Source of the DNA: Isoperla grammatica
Lineage: Eukaryota > Arthropoda > Insecta > Plecoptera > Perlodidae
Length of the DNA stretch: 64,000 bases
Direction: 5' to 3'
NCBI GenBank assembly: GCA_945910005.1
Contig: OX246746.1
Location: forward strand, 27,861,075 to 27,925,074
Below are positions 24,021 to 36,540 of this stretch, in pieces. How positions within the stretch are numbered: position 1 is the first letter of the stretch; every line of letters starts with the position of its first letter. Below the pieces are notes generated by a model that was given only the letters and a program-made list of their open reading frames with translations, searched no databases and had not been told where the DNA came from. The translations under genes were made by a program, and so were the position numbers.

Positions 24021-24343
24021 AATGAAATTATTATTCTACGCAATATTGTATCGAAACAATAAATTTTCTTACTTGGGAAGCATGAGCCCTCTGGCCGGAA
24101 GACCGGGTCCCGATTTTGACCAGGCTATTATGTCTACCTCACTAGGCTAGACGTCACAGGCCATGTGACAGAGGGGGGGGGGGGGGCAGAAGCCTTCATT
24201 CAGTGCCTCCCGGGTCCAAACATCTATGGATCCCAGTGCAAGGCAACTGTTTATAAGTTGCCTCTCCCATCTTCGGAAGGGAACATGTATGTATACATCC
24301 GTTGCTAGGACTCGGAAGCTACATATTGTAGCAATCCAAACTG

Positions 24344-24372
24344 AAGCAACCGGCAGTCCTGACTGAAGGATG
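24344..24372 (+). mobile_element. Short SINE internal fragment
   Basis: accggcagtcctgactgaagg equals the junction between the tRNA head and the body of the SINE family. It is isolated in unrelated sequence. Confidence 0.4.
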
Positions 24373-24989
24373 GTCATCTACCAAAAATGAATGAATGAAA
24401 CACAACTCTGTAAGTGTAATAAATTTAATTAAACCATAACCACCACAATTTTTACAACTTCTTACATTTTTAAAGTATATGCTACATATAGTAAGTTTTG
24501 TATTTTTAGTAAGCAATTTTAGTAATTCTTTGAGAATTTTCTAATACTTCAATTTCAAATACATTATTTAACTAAAATTGCACATGGTGTGGATTTTTTT
24601 AAGATTAGATATAACTGTTATTTCCTTATAAAACGGATATTCTCAGCAACTGTAAAAATGTAATCAAGAATAAGAAACCAATTAAAAATGTGAGTAAGGA
24701 AACCCTAATTTACAACAAGTCTCACACCTGTACATAAAATAGCAACGGAACTCTGTACCGGACATAGCAGCTACCTGTAACCATCGGTAATAGGACGGAA
24801 AACGTTAATACATTTTGACATTTTTAATTTACAATATGTTTGTATTCAATAAACGATCAACATTTTATAACTAAACAATATTCTTATAGAAAGCAAACAA
24901 CCAAAAGCTTGAAAACAAACATGCAATCATTCGTTTTTAATACTTTGCAAAATTTCAAACAAAACCGCAAGATCAGAAAGTTAAGAACT

Positions 24990-27900
24990 TTACTCCTTAT
25001 CTGTAGTATTTGTCTTCCGTATAGAATCGATCTTCGACTTAACAGACGGTTTCAATTGGCCAGAGGCAAGCATTCGCGACGCGTAGGTTGGCGTTGGCGT
25101 CATCGGCCTGGGAGTTGAAGGATGAGGAGCCTTCCCCACAGCTCCGTGGCTCACTGTGCGAGTGAGTTGTGTTTTGCGTGGAGGAGTGGCAGTACAAGTC
25201 GTGACTGGAGTGTAAGGTCTGATCTTCGGCGCCACCCTCGCAGCCGCACCAGCTGGAGACTTGAAGGTCGAAGAGTTTGTTTTGTCTCTTCTGATGAGCG
25301 ATGTCAGGGTACTGAGGGCACGGCGGGGGGAGTTGAAGCCGGGGGAGCCGGAAGCAATGGGGAGGCGACTCTTGCCCTCCAGAAGCGAAGGAGCGCTGCC
25401 GTGCGGCGCTAACTGGCAGCTTGAGTTCTGCGGAGTAGCGCCCTTATTTGGTAAGCCCTGAAATCATGAAGCACCATGCTTCTTATGGCTACATTATGAA
25501 CTATGCAATTGTGCGACCAAAGCTTACTACAGCTGGCATGCAGCCGTTTCACATTAAACCAAATATTATAGTCACCTATTTATGTACGCTAATTGTCCGA
25601 ATTGATGACCAATTGTTATAAATTAAGACTTACAATTGGAAGTAATTGAATTTAAAGAGCATAAGGGGAAGGAGGGGGGCGGGTGACTGGTAGGGACAAA
25701 TCCACCTTCACGCTCTTATACGCCCGTCTAGTGACATATACATGGGTGGCTATTGGTCCATTATAAAAATTACGTTTTTTAAGTCTGTGTTGATGAATGA
25801 GAGATAAGGTAAACGAATCTAGTAAATGAATATAGTTAGGGAACACTTATAGTTTCAACTTTCAACAACCTAAGAATATTGCAAAAACCTATAAAATTAA
25901 GAACGTATAATATATATATATATATAAATATTTGTTTACATAATTATTGTAAGCCTTTTAACCTTCTCGTAAACTTCAAAAGCTATTTGCAAGTCTTAAT
26001 CATTTAAACTCATGTCTGTGCGTTGTAGTAACCATGTGCATACCTTGGGGTGAGCTTTGTTGTCAATAGCACTGGGCTGCATCTTGCTCGGTGGGATGCT
26101 CTGCAGAGACTGAATAGCGTGGTCTATCTTGCTCTTGGCGTGATACAGGTCATTGAGAGACCTTTCCACAACCTTATTAGCGCCTGGCCCAGCTGCAACG
26201 GAGGTCCATGTCCCACAACGTATCAGCCCAGGAGTATCATCGTTCGGAGTCGTTGCCTGTTGTGCAGTAGTATTATTACTCCTTGCGCAATATTAACCAA
26301 CGCAATATTAAGGGTTCCCATTTTATTGGTCTTGAGAACACTTCAAGAAGATTGAACAAATGTTTTGTATCAACTAAACAATGAATTTGAAAACTTTTAA
26401 GTAAGGACAAACGATTTTCAATTCTGTAAATAATTCAATGATAAGAATTAATAATGTTTGTATCTGCAATCGTAAAAAAGAATATTTGACACTGTTGTTG
26501 TATTCATTATCTACCTGATAAAAAACGCAATTCCGAGTAGGAATTACTTTTTCAAAATCCTAAAGCGTTTTATAAGATATTAATAAGAAATGAAGTTAGG
26601 TCGTCCAGATTACCAAACAGCATCTCTTACCTTCGCCATGATCATGTTGTCCGAGCCTGTGTCCATCGCTTCTATGTAGTCCTTCTTCTGTTCTGACAGT
26701 GGTCTTGGCAAGTGGTCCTGCGCCCCAGGCATCAATGTATCAAGAGAACGGTATCTAACGGGTGACAGACGATATCCTGCATCCGTAGTTGTTCCAGGCG
26801 CTGACGCCATCTCACTGCTGCCATGAAGCATCTTCATGAGACGAGCTGACACCTCGCGGATCATTCTAGACATGCCTTGGTCAGCTGGGGGCATGGAAGA
26901 ACTACCAGCAGTGTCCTGGCTATGGAGTTGCTCCTAGAACATACAGATATCATTCTAGACATGCCTTGGTCAGCTGGGGCATGGAAGAACTACCAGCAGT
27001 GTCTTGGCTATGAAGTTGCTCCTAGAACATACAGATATCATTCTAGACATGCCTTGGTAAGCTGGGGGCATGGAAGAACTACCAGCAGTGTCCTGGCTAT
27101 GGAGTTGCTCCTAGGACATACAGATATCATTCTAGACATGCCTTGGTCAGCTGGGGGCATGGAAGAACTACCAGCAGTGTCCTGGCTATGGAGTTGCTCC
27201 TAGGACATACAGATATCATTCTAGACATGCCTTGGTAAGCTGGGGGCATGGAAGAACTACCAGCAGTGTCTTGGCTATGGAGTTGTTCCTAGGACATACA
27301 GATATCATTCTAGACGTCCCTTGGTCAGCTGGGGGCATGGAAGAACTACCAGCAGTGTCCTGGCTATGGAGTTGCTCCTAGAACATACAGATATCATTCT
27401 AGACATCCCTTGGTCAGCTGGGGGCATGGAAGAACTACCAGCAATGTCCTGGCTATGGAGTTGTTCCTAGGACATACAGATATCATTCTAGACATGCCTT
27501 GGTCAGCTGGGGGCATGGAAGAACTACTAGCAGTGTCCTGGCTATGGAGTTGCTCCTAGAACATACAGATATCATTCTAGACATCCCTTGGTCAGCTGGG
27601 GGCATGGAAGAACTACCAGCAGTGTCCTGGCTATAGAGTTGCTCCTAGGACATACAGATATCATTCTAGACATGCCTTGGTCAACTGGGGGCATGAAAGA
27701 ACTACCAGCAGTGTCCTGGCTATGGAGTTGTTCCTAGGACATACAGATATCATTCTAGACATGCCTTGGTCAACTGGGGGCATGGAAGAACTACCAGCAG
27801 TGTCCTGGCTATGGAGTTGTTCCTAGGACATACAGATATCATTCTAGACATGCCTTGGTCAACTGGGGGCATGGAAGAACTACCAGCAGTGTCCTGGCTA

Positions 27901-30900
27901 TGGAGTTGTTCCTAGGACATACAGATATCATTCTAGACATGCCTTGGTCAACTGGGAGCATGGAAGAACTACCAGCAGTGTCCTGGCTATGGAGTTGTTC
28001 CTAGGACATACAGATATCATTCTAGACATCCCTTGGTCAGCTGGGGGCATGGAAGAACTGCCAGCAGTGTCCTGGCTATGGAGTTGTTCCTAGGACATAC
28101 AGATACCATTCTAGACATCCCTTGGTCAGCTGGGGGCATGGAAGAACTACCAGCAGTGTCCTGGCTATGGAGTTGCTCCTAGGACATACAGATATCATTC
28201 TAGACATGCCTTGGTCAGCTGGGGGCATGGAAGAACTACCAGCAGTGTCCTGGCTATGGAGTTGCTCCTAGAACATACAGATATCATTCTAGACATGCCT
28301 TGGTCAGCTGGGGGCATGGAAGAACTACCAGCAGTGTCCTGGCTATGGAGTTGCTCCTAGAACATACAGATATCATTCTAGACATCCCTTGGTCAGCTGG
28401 GGGCATGGAAGAACTACCAGCAGTGTCCTGGCTATGGAGTTGCTGAAATTATTGTTACACACAACTTTATATTATCACTTAGTATGCGGATGGGCCCGCT
28501 ACAGGATTGTGTCCCAAAGGTCCGCGCACGTCGGATCGCGGCGAACCGACCCGTCGTCGGCCGCAGAGGCTGCCGGTCGCTTCGTTTCCGACTAGTGTGC
28601 GGGGTCGTATTGAAATACATATATTTAATTTCATCGGAAACATTTGCTTCCGTTAGCCACGCTTCGTGACGGATAAGACAGAGCACCGACTGGGGCATTC
28701 AACTTACTAACATGTACAACGTCAACATGTATGAAAAAATTCTAAAAAAATATATAATCTGAATATGGGTACGTTCCGAAACTAGCTGAATATGCCATTT
28801 CCGTGATGAGGCCGTTCCGTAACCTCCTGAATATCATAGGCTGGGCGTTCCGCAACTTCCTGCGCCAGCATATTCAGCATCATGAAAACGCCAGCCGGTT
28901 CGAGCGAGGGCATCTGCCAACATTCACAAATCATGGCGGCGTTTTCAAAATGCAATAATTTAAAAGCTCGTCAAATTGTCAGGAATTCTATAATTTGACC
29001 GTTATTTATACTATGCGTTGCAAGATTTTATTATCTTTCATGTCGTATTTATTATTATTGGGAAACGGTTAGAATATTGTGTTTTTAATTTCATTGCAAA
29101 TTTTTAACGAGAATTTCCTCCCATCTTTTCGCTTGTAGGCGTTCCGAAACACTTGACAAAATGTGACGCTGGGACGTGCTAGCTGATGCTGGAACCCCAT
29201 CATTTTCAGGAGGTTTCGGAATGTACCCTCTGTGGGTTTCAGGGAACTCATCGCTTATTGTTGACTAGCGGTCGAACATTACCAGACTTCCAGTGGGCAC
29301 TCGGGCTGTCACGTGCCAAGTATTCTCCATCTCTCGAGGAGGACACGAGCAATCTCCTCCACCTCCCTCCAGGATGAACCTCTGACCCGACCGGTCACAG
29401 GAGAGCACCAAGCGACATCCACGAGATAGGGCGGAGTCTGTCGAGCCTATTGGAGTCACATCCTCGGAGGTGCAACTGCTGGAGTGACGGAGTTTGAACC
29501 CCAAACAGCGATGGAGGCGAAGCAGATCGTGTATATCGGGTACTTCGGTCTCTGCAGCAGCCTAGGAACAACAGACTATTAGAAGTGTTCGACCAAATAG
29601 CTTGAAAAGTGTGAGTTTTTAATGTCTTTTCCGCTATCTTTAAAAAGATTATCAATTTCCAATTTTTAGGTAATGATGGGCTTAATACTATCAAGATCTG
29701 CAGACAGTCTTCGATATTTAAATCAACTAGACAAATTGGAGAGATATATTTTGTTATTTTTCATAATCCGATTTTATACTAACACAATCAATGTTCAAAA
29801 TATATTATTATTGTGACGCACATTTGCATAGCAATGTTTGTCTAGTTAGTCACTATACGTTTGGATACGCACTACTGCAGTGTGTGTGACTCACGCCGCT
29901 AGCTAGATAGCTGGGGGCTGCGAGTCGAAGCGAGTGGCGGTCAAAGTCTACTACGTAAGTAGTGTTGTCGCATAAACAAACCCTTTTCAATTGTGCAACT
30001 TTTACCACGAATACATCCCAAAAAATATTTCAAGATTGACAGCATAAGCTTGACAAATTGAAGCTGTCAACCATATTTGGCAACGTCGCTAATTGAGAGT
30101 ATGAGTGGTCGATGTATGAGGATGATACAAGCCTCGTGAGGACGCTCTTTCCCAAATGAGGGTTTGAATTTGAACCTAGAGAGCAATATCACGGTTAACT
30201 AGACCAGCGGTTAATTGACCACGCCCACTATTAGAAGGGGTTTAATTTGAGTAACAGCTTATTGATTTTTTTTTTAAGTATTGCACCTGGTATTTGGATA
30301 TGTGTATAAAGTGCTCCACAATATTTATTTATTATGAATTATATTATGTAGTGGACTTCCCTTTTACTAAGAATGCTGTAGACTGATGGTCGTGTGTTAT
30401 AATGTAACAAGATTTTTATACTACTCTGTTTTAATTTTTAGTATTACACCAAGGAATTGATGACCGTGTGTTACACAAACCATTGTTAATTGTAAATAAC
30501 ACGAATAAAAATGAAATGAAATGAAATGAAATGAAATCAAATGAAATGAAATGAAATGAAATGAAATGAAATGAAATGAAATGAAATGAAATGAAATGAA
30601 ATGAAATGAAATGAAATGATGATGATTCTTGTTGCTGTCCTTCTCTATTATTGCAATCGAGGAGTGGTACCTGTACCGGACAGTTACGCTGTATTCGAAC
30701 CCACGTCCTTGATAGTATCCGCTTAGAGCCTCAGCCGCAACAACATTACCTACCGTACGATTACAACGTATGATCGTCATTATTGTAATAATATGGGTCC
30801 GTATTTTACAAGATTGGGTAAAAGTTCCGCAGTGACTCATTATTTCACTTGCGTTTTCCCCATTCGTTCATTGGTTTCCTGATGTATACGAGTGACTTAC

Positions 30901-31736
30901 ATTTTATTACAATACTAATGTGTTGTTCTCACAATTGATTACAATATTGGGGGGTCTGGGGGGGGGGGGGGGCAACAGCCGCCCAGGAATAAATAACACC
31001 TTCAATTTGTATCAATACTATGATTGCTATGGGTATTTGCGTATGGCTAGTGACACGCTGTCGTGTACGGTATACTTTTACCCAAAATGGCTTTGAAAAA
31101 TTGAAAATTGTGAACAATTTGGCAGGATTTCATTATTTTTCCAAATGCGAAACGTTTGAGAACTTAGGCGTCTTATCGTTAGTACAAGTAGATTGCGGCA
31201 CGTCATTGCCTAATACTGACGAACTATGCCCTACGCTCGACGTTGCTTAGCAAAATAATAACAAACATTTAATACCAATCATACTTCTGGGTGTTCGTTG
31301 TAAACCAATTTTAAAATGATTTCAGTTAATTAAGTGAAGTTACTAAGATATTTAATAGTTAACGCGTAGTGAAGCAATTAACACTACACAAGGAATAACC
31401 CTAATTATGTTTTATATTTTGTATGTTAATAAAGAAAAGTGAATTTCAATTCCAGCTGAACACTGGAAAACACAGTAAATACAGTTGTCTTTACTTCAGC
31501 CTACTTCAGAATGTTTTTGCCCAATGGTAAGAACACTGAACTATTATTTGAGTATCACGCTGTGGAAATGACAACTAAAAAATACAACAGTTTTTTTTTC
31601 TGAACGTATTTTTATAAAATGTGAGAAAGAGGAATGTAAGCAATAAGCGATGACTTACCTCACTGGGGTTTTCACGGATCCATTGGGTCGCCCAGGAGAA
31701 GAACATAAGTTTTGCTCTTTCGTAGGAATTCTCCAT
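24990..31736 (-). CDS. Uncharacterised 353-residue basic Ser/Pro/Thr-rich protein, four exons
   Basis: Exons on the minus strand: 31736-31659, 26933-26631, 26256-26044 and 25457-24990 (stop TAA). All introns are GT-AG and all phases are 0, giving 26+101+71+155 residues, a complete open frame. Start MENSYERAKLMFFSWATQWI: a compact, hydrophobic, possibly helical N-terminus. Residues about 27-127 include MSRMIREVSARLMKML (helical). Residues about 155-187 (ANKVVERSLNDLYHAKSKID...) look helical or coiled-coil. The C-terminal 155 residues are basic and rich in S/P/T, with GKSRLPIASGSP containing an S-x-L-P motif like those that bind EB microtubule plus-end proteins (inference only). I do not recognise the family. 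No signal peptide or membrane segment. Exon 2's acceptor lies in a minisatellite (see 26865-28442). Confidence 0.78.
26865..28442 (-). repeat. 18-copy 89-bp minisatellite spanning the exon 2 acceptor
   Basis: Units of 89 bp (one of 88) run without interruption into exon 2 of the minus-strand gene. On the minus strand each unit is a 78-nt block, starting GAGCAACTCC and ending AATGATATCT, followed by an 11-nt GTATGTTCTAG spacer. The block nearest the gene (26933 downward) continues in frame into the rest of exon 2. The outermost copy is preceded by a different acceptor, aataatttcag at about 28443. Reading straight through 89-bp units shifts frame and soon meets a stop, so the acceptor choice matters. 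Confidence 0.92.
28767..29228 (-). mobile_element. TIR element family A, copy 2 (both ends intact)
   Basis: Starts GGGTACGTTCCGAAACT and ends GGTTTCGGAATGTACCC, 17-bp imperfect terminal inverted repeats around 462 bp. It is the inverted counterpart of 19471-19904. No target duplication is clear. No transposase frame; it is a non-autonomous element inside intron 1 of the minus-strand gene. Confidence 0.75.
29230..31658. other. Remainder of intron 1 of the minus-strand gene
   Basis: No further exon was found. Holds the TGAAA pentanucleotide array (30511-30620) and a poly-G tract near 30957. A moderately GC-rich patch at 29270-29560 has open frames on both strands without similarity. Confidence 0.4.
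30511..30620. repeat. (TGAAA)n microsatellite
   Basis: About 21 near-perfect pentanucleotide units, one with a caa variant, in intron 1 of the minus-strand gene. It generates a spurious minus-strand open frame of repeated Phe-His-Phe-Ile-Ser. Confidence 0.95.
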
Positions 31737-32761
31737 ATCGATCAACTGTTGGACACAGACTGAACCGACTGATACTCTGATACGAGTTAAACCAGACTAC
31801 ACAGGGTGAGTTATGACGTATTGTGATTCCACCTATCAGGTAGACCGGTACTTCACATGCACTCCTCTAATCATTGTTGTTGTTATTACTTAGTGACAAG
31901 AATGAGACACAGCCAACTAACCGTTCGGTTCGGCATGGGCATGAGCAATCCAATCAGGATAATTTTTATGCTTTCGGGTTTTAATTGTTCGAGTTCCACT
32001 TTAAATTAATATATCGCTGAAATTAACAAATTCACCGACTTGTACACGAACTTTTTACGAGGGGGGTATATGGATCTCAAAGAGGGTCAGGGTCGGCGAG
32101 AAGTGAGAGTGAGAAATTAAGAAGGGGAAAAGTGATGAAGGCCATGTGAAATGAATAAAGACCCATTTGCGGACACCGGTCACCACGAGAATGGACCTTT
32201 CTCGACCGGGACAAATGTGTTTCTTTATTAATTTTTTATATTGATATTCCTGTCTTGTGAATGTCTTCCTTTGATCGGCACCCATTTACGTCTCAACTGG
32301 TAACCTGTAATGGTCTTTCGAGTAGCCCTGGAATTGGGTTACTAAATGAAGCACACTCCGCTACGTAGCCTTATAGTAGGCAAACAAAATGAGAAGTTTA
32401 TCGCTCCAACAGAATTTCTAAATACATCATTGACTCTGAATGAATCAATGGTATTTCGTGATTGCGTTCACCGGGTTGATTTAATTAAACATTGGAGTGG
32501 TGAATACCCGAACAAAAACACTATCACCTCAATCGACCACTACCAACACTCAAAGCCCCCCCCCCCCCCCGCCACCGCACCGCACTACGTTTGACGCGGG
32601 GAGAATTTCATATGTCAGTGACATTTGCAGTTATTTGAATTTTCGCTTGTTGTACATTTTTGAAAGTATTGAGTTCCTTTAAACGATAGGTATTGGCTTA
32701 ACAGGATTTTGGTATTTCTTAGCCATTGTTATTTTGTTCTGTAACTGAACAAAATGTTTGC
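31737..32761. other. 5' flank of the minus-strand gene
   Basis: Upstream of the start codon at 31736 the sequence is AT-moderate and contains no clear TATA box. Beyond it, nothing coding is supported up to the SINE at 32774. Confidence 0.35.
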
Positions 32762-32773
32762 GCCTCTAGTATA

Positions 32774-33048
32774 ATAATAATAATTTGTGTAGGAATACCC
32801 GTTCTAGGGTGCACACCAGCTTTACCTGATGTGCCCCTCTTCAGGTGACTAACTAGGTTATTAGGGTGTTTGGATAGTTGGGAAGGATTGTCCGAGGGCT
32901 GTAAGTATGACTCAATCCCAGCATTCGCTTTTACGACTGAGGAAAACCTCGGAAAAAACCTTCAGACAGGACTGCCGGTGGCCGGAATCGAACCGGCGAC
33001 CTCCCGAATTAGAGTCGCGCGTCTTACCGCTGAGCCACCTCTATCGGT
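32774..33048 (-). mobile_element. tRNA-derived SINE, copy 2, with target duplication
   Basis: A full 275-bp copy on the minus strand: box A and box B in the head, tail (ATT)n at the low-coordinate side. A perfect 12-bp duplication, GCCTCTAGTATA, flanks it (32762-32773 and 33049-33060), so it is a recognisable retroposition event. Confidence 0.92.
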
Positions 33049-33060
33049 GCCTCTAGTATA

Positions 33061-34564
33061 CACTAAACACAAATTACAGATATTTAGAAATGAGAATAAT
33101 TTCACTTTCAAAGTTTAGGATATTGTATTGTGTGTAGCCTACTCCCGCACATATCTTGCTAATACACAATCATTTACCGTGTGCGATGCAAATAACGCCA
33201 GTTTCTTTGTTTGTATCTTTAAAATCAACATTTTGGCCTCATGTGGGGCTAGATATTATTAAGGTCCACTATACATTGTATATTCTCAAAAAGGGATGCA
33301 ATGTAAAACTGATAGTTCGGTTTAGCTCGGACCGTCGGAGCCCGTTGGTGACTGCCTACGCTTATATAGTGCCCTTGAATACTAAAAGCTGTGAAGTGAA
33401 AATAAATGATAATAGGTTACCAATCGTTACAAAAACTGTAAGCTCAAAAAGCAGCGTCGTATTTATTTTCGTCTTTAATTAATAATACAGCTGATCCCCC
33501 CCCCCCCCCCCCCCCTTATAATCTCGGAGAGATAAGCTGCCGACTAGTGGGGCTCGCAGTCGCACCCACGTCCCTTCTCCCTTGAATCCACATGGCCCTA
33601 GGCTGAAACCGAGTGATTTTATCCGTGAATCTATACAGAACCTCCCACTACATTTCCCAAACATTGCACGCTCGTCTATCATCGCCTATACCAACTTCGC
33701 GAAACTAACAAAATGCTACTTTAAGAAAGTTAATGTTATTCTGAATATTATTATCAAGCCCTGTCAAATCAACTGCGTATGTTTGCCTTCACCTAGGAAG
33801 GCATTTGTAACATGTTGCGCTATCTAGCAATCTTAAAAGGTCTTTGACATGCACGTCTGGGTATAAATGCTTTCTGCGTACAAGATATGTAGGCGTTATT
33901 TAAATTGCTTGGTCTTTAAATTTAAGTTAATTTTTTTTAGAGTTCACCCATATCTTAGCACATCTTAAGTGCGATTTGTCCTCTAGTCTTTAGGGACAAG
34001 TTTTGGTTGTTTGGGAGGACCAAAAGACAATGAATAGTTATTGAGATGATATGTTCCGGCTATTCTTCTTCTTCAGACGGGCTGGGCAGCTCCCAGGGAG
34101 GCCCAAAGAGCTCAGCCATCAGACATACAACCCACCCTGTGGACGTAGTAGGACCCGGTCGTGGCTTGGGCTCGGATGCATGGCTTATTTGGCCTCACTT
34201 GTTGTCTCGGTTAGCATCGTTGCCAAGATATGAGATGTATAGCGCAAATATAACCTTCGTCAGCTTATTCGCACCAAGTAAATGGAGAAGTTAAAGGAAG
34301 TCTGTAAAATCGGATTAATTTCTCATAGTTGTTATTTATTTTTTTATCAGTCTATGTGTTGGTGCGAAACAGTTACCCATTCATTATTTTGTATGCCAGT
34401 ATTTTATTCTTTACATATTTATTATATCCCATGTTGTTATGTCTACCTATACATAATACCACAGAGAAGCCGAAGCGGTTGCTTTATGTTTCTGCAATAC
34501 AATATATGTTTTATGTGGTACATTTACAAAATATACTTGTTTAAATAAAAATAAATAAAAAAAA
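33061..34564. other. Intergenic stretch with poly-C tract
   Basis: Contains 20 consecutive C at 33496-33515. The open frames here have no recognisable product. Confidence 0.4.
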
Positions 34565-34885
34565 AAAAAATTTACATTATTTTAGAGTCAACCCACTCAG
34601 TAATTAAACTGATTTGCAGTGGGGGACTTTAATTGAAAGTGAATGAACCAACCCTGTAGGCTTCGAACACCATCGACGAGTGAGCGATAACCAATCAAAG
34701 ATCGATATTTCAAATACGAAACATATGAATCAGTGATTGGACAGTGCGAACACCTGCGGACAAATGCAAGAATCAACAAGGCCGATTCAGAACAACTTTG
34801 AATTTATTGAGTGCTTCGTTGCTAGGACGGCTCCAAAGTCACCGTTTACTTATTCCTAAGCCAAGAAGTAATAGAATTGAATATT
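34565..34885 (-). repeat. Dispersed tRNA-headed repeat, copy 2
   Basis: Reverse-complement copy of 2328-2700: the same gtgggggactttaatt, caccatcgacgagtgagcg and cacctgcggacaaatg words occur in the same order. It ends in a poly-A/T tail at its low-coordinate side and diverges before the box B head, so it is probably truncated at its 5' end. Confidence 0.6.
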
Positions 34886-35804
34886 ATGTCAAAATCAATA
34901 ATCAATACAAGCAAACAATCAAAGGCAAACCGCTTATTATAGCTCAAAGATGAGCTATTTAGGAATACAACTATTGTGTATCGATTATTAAGTACCAGTT
35001 TTAGACATTATGAAAAACTTTGAAAATTATCGGATTTATTAAATTACATGTTTAAAGAAATATTCACTAAATTTAATATTTATTAACTATACTGATCATA
35101 CAAAAGGTTTCTCTGCCCATAAGTCGATATCTTATAAATGGTATATTATGTCCCCCCCCCCCCCCCCCCCTCAAGAACTCTCTCTTTAGAATTTGCAAAA
35201 CCCACCTCTAAATTCAAGGCCAGCAACACAAAATCATGTTTACAACAAATATCCGCCCCTGATTATAAGAGAGTACACTTTTAAATACTTGCATCTACCA
35301 TTCAGAGTTTCAGCTATTCAGAGAGTTTAGAAATGACATATTATCTGCAATGTTGAGCTATGTCGATTTCTTGTGAGCAGGTTCTCCGAGGGCCTGTATT
35401 GCCGTTTATAGGCTGTTTTATTGCTAGTTGCAATAAGGCAATTATATGCGACTTAGCATAACAGTGACATTATTGCCTTACACTTGAATAACCTAAGTAT
35501 GTTTGTACATCCCTAAGTTATACAGGTAAACGATTTAAATTTCAAATTTACAGTTTGAAGTTCCTGGTGCCAACAATATAGTCTGACCACAGAAATAATA
35601 ATCTATAGAAACAGCCAACCAGCTTTGATTGTCACATGTAGCTTACGCCTTATATGGAATACCTAAAAAGATGATCTTCAGCAAATAATATTTTGCAGCA
35701 GCCGCTTTTTTTCGTCTTTTAAAATATCCATACAAGGAAACTTGGGAAGGGTTTTATGCAATGTTCAAAAATGCAAAACAATTTAAATATACAGAACGCA
35801 TCTC

Positions 35805-35998
<194 letters not shown>

Positions 35999-36470
35999 AT
36001 AATAATACTTGACATTACATCCATATTGTCCGCGTAACGTGTAAAAACCGGCTTTGACCGAGATTGATGACTGTTTGAACTTTAAACTAGTAACATGTGA
36101 TTAATGATGTTAAATACACATGGAAATACTTGACATTACGTCCGTATAACATGTTAACGCCGGTTTTGAACAAGATTGTATGATTATGATACATTCAATA
36201 AAATGATGATAATAATAATGATAATAATGCGGTATGGGATTTGCCAGAAAGAGTCTAACATTGTATGCAAACCTCAAAATGATATGCAAGGGGTCAACAT
36301 GTTTTTACCTGGATGAGTTTTTAACGGGTTTTATATTATCGGCTTGTCAACAGCTTTTGTATCAAGTTATTAATATATTAAAATCTATTTGTTGGGATAA
36401 AGATTGGGTTGATGATTGCGTGCGATTAGAAAAAATAAACTATTTTTAATTGTTCTCATTTGCCAGTTTT

Positions 36471-36540
36471 TAACTCCCGCAGTGCCAACGTCGATATTTT
36501 CGACTCGCAAACTCTGTCCCGAAGTGACAGAAGTCGATTT
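36471..36540 (+). repeat. piggyBac-like terminal repeat, copy 2
   Basis: Second copy of the 18868 repeat (TTTTAACTCCCGCAGTGCC...), about 85% alike by eye, in the same orientation. It continues into an AT-rich stretch with no second terminus visible. Confidence 0.4.

Noticed and set aside
30421..30840. 139-codon minus-strand frame with Phe-His-Ile-Ser repeats
   Set aside because: It is a translation of the TGAAA microsatellite.
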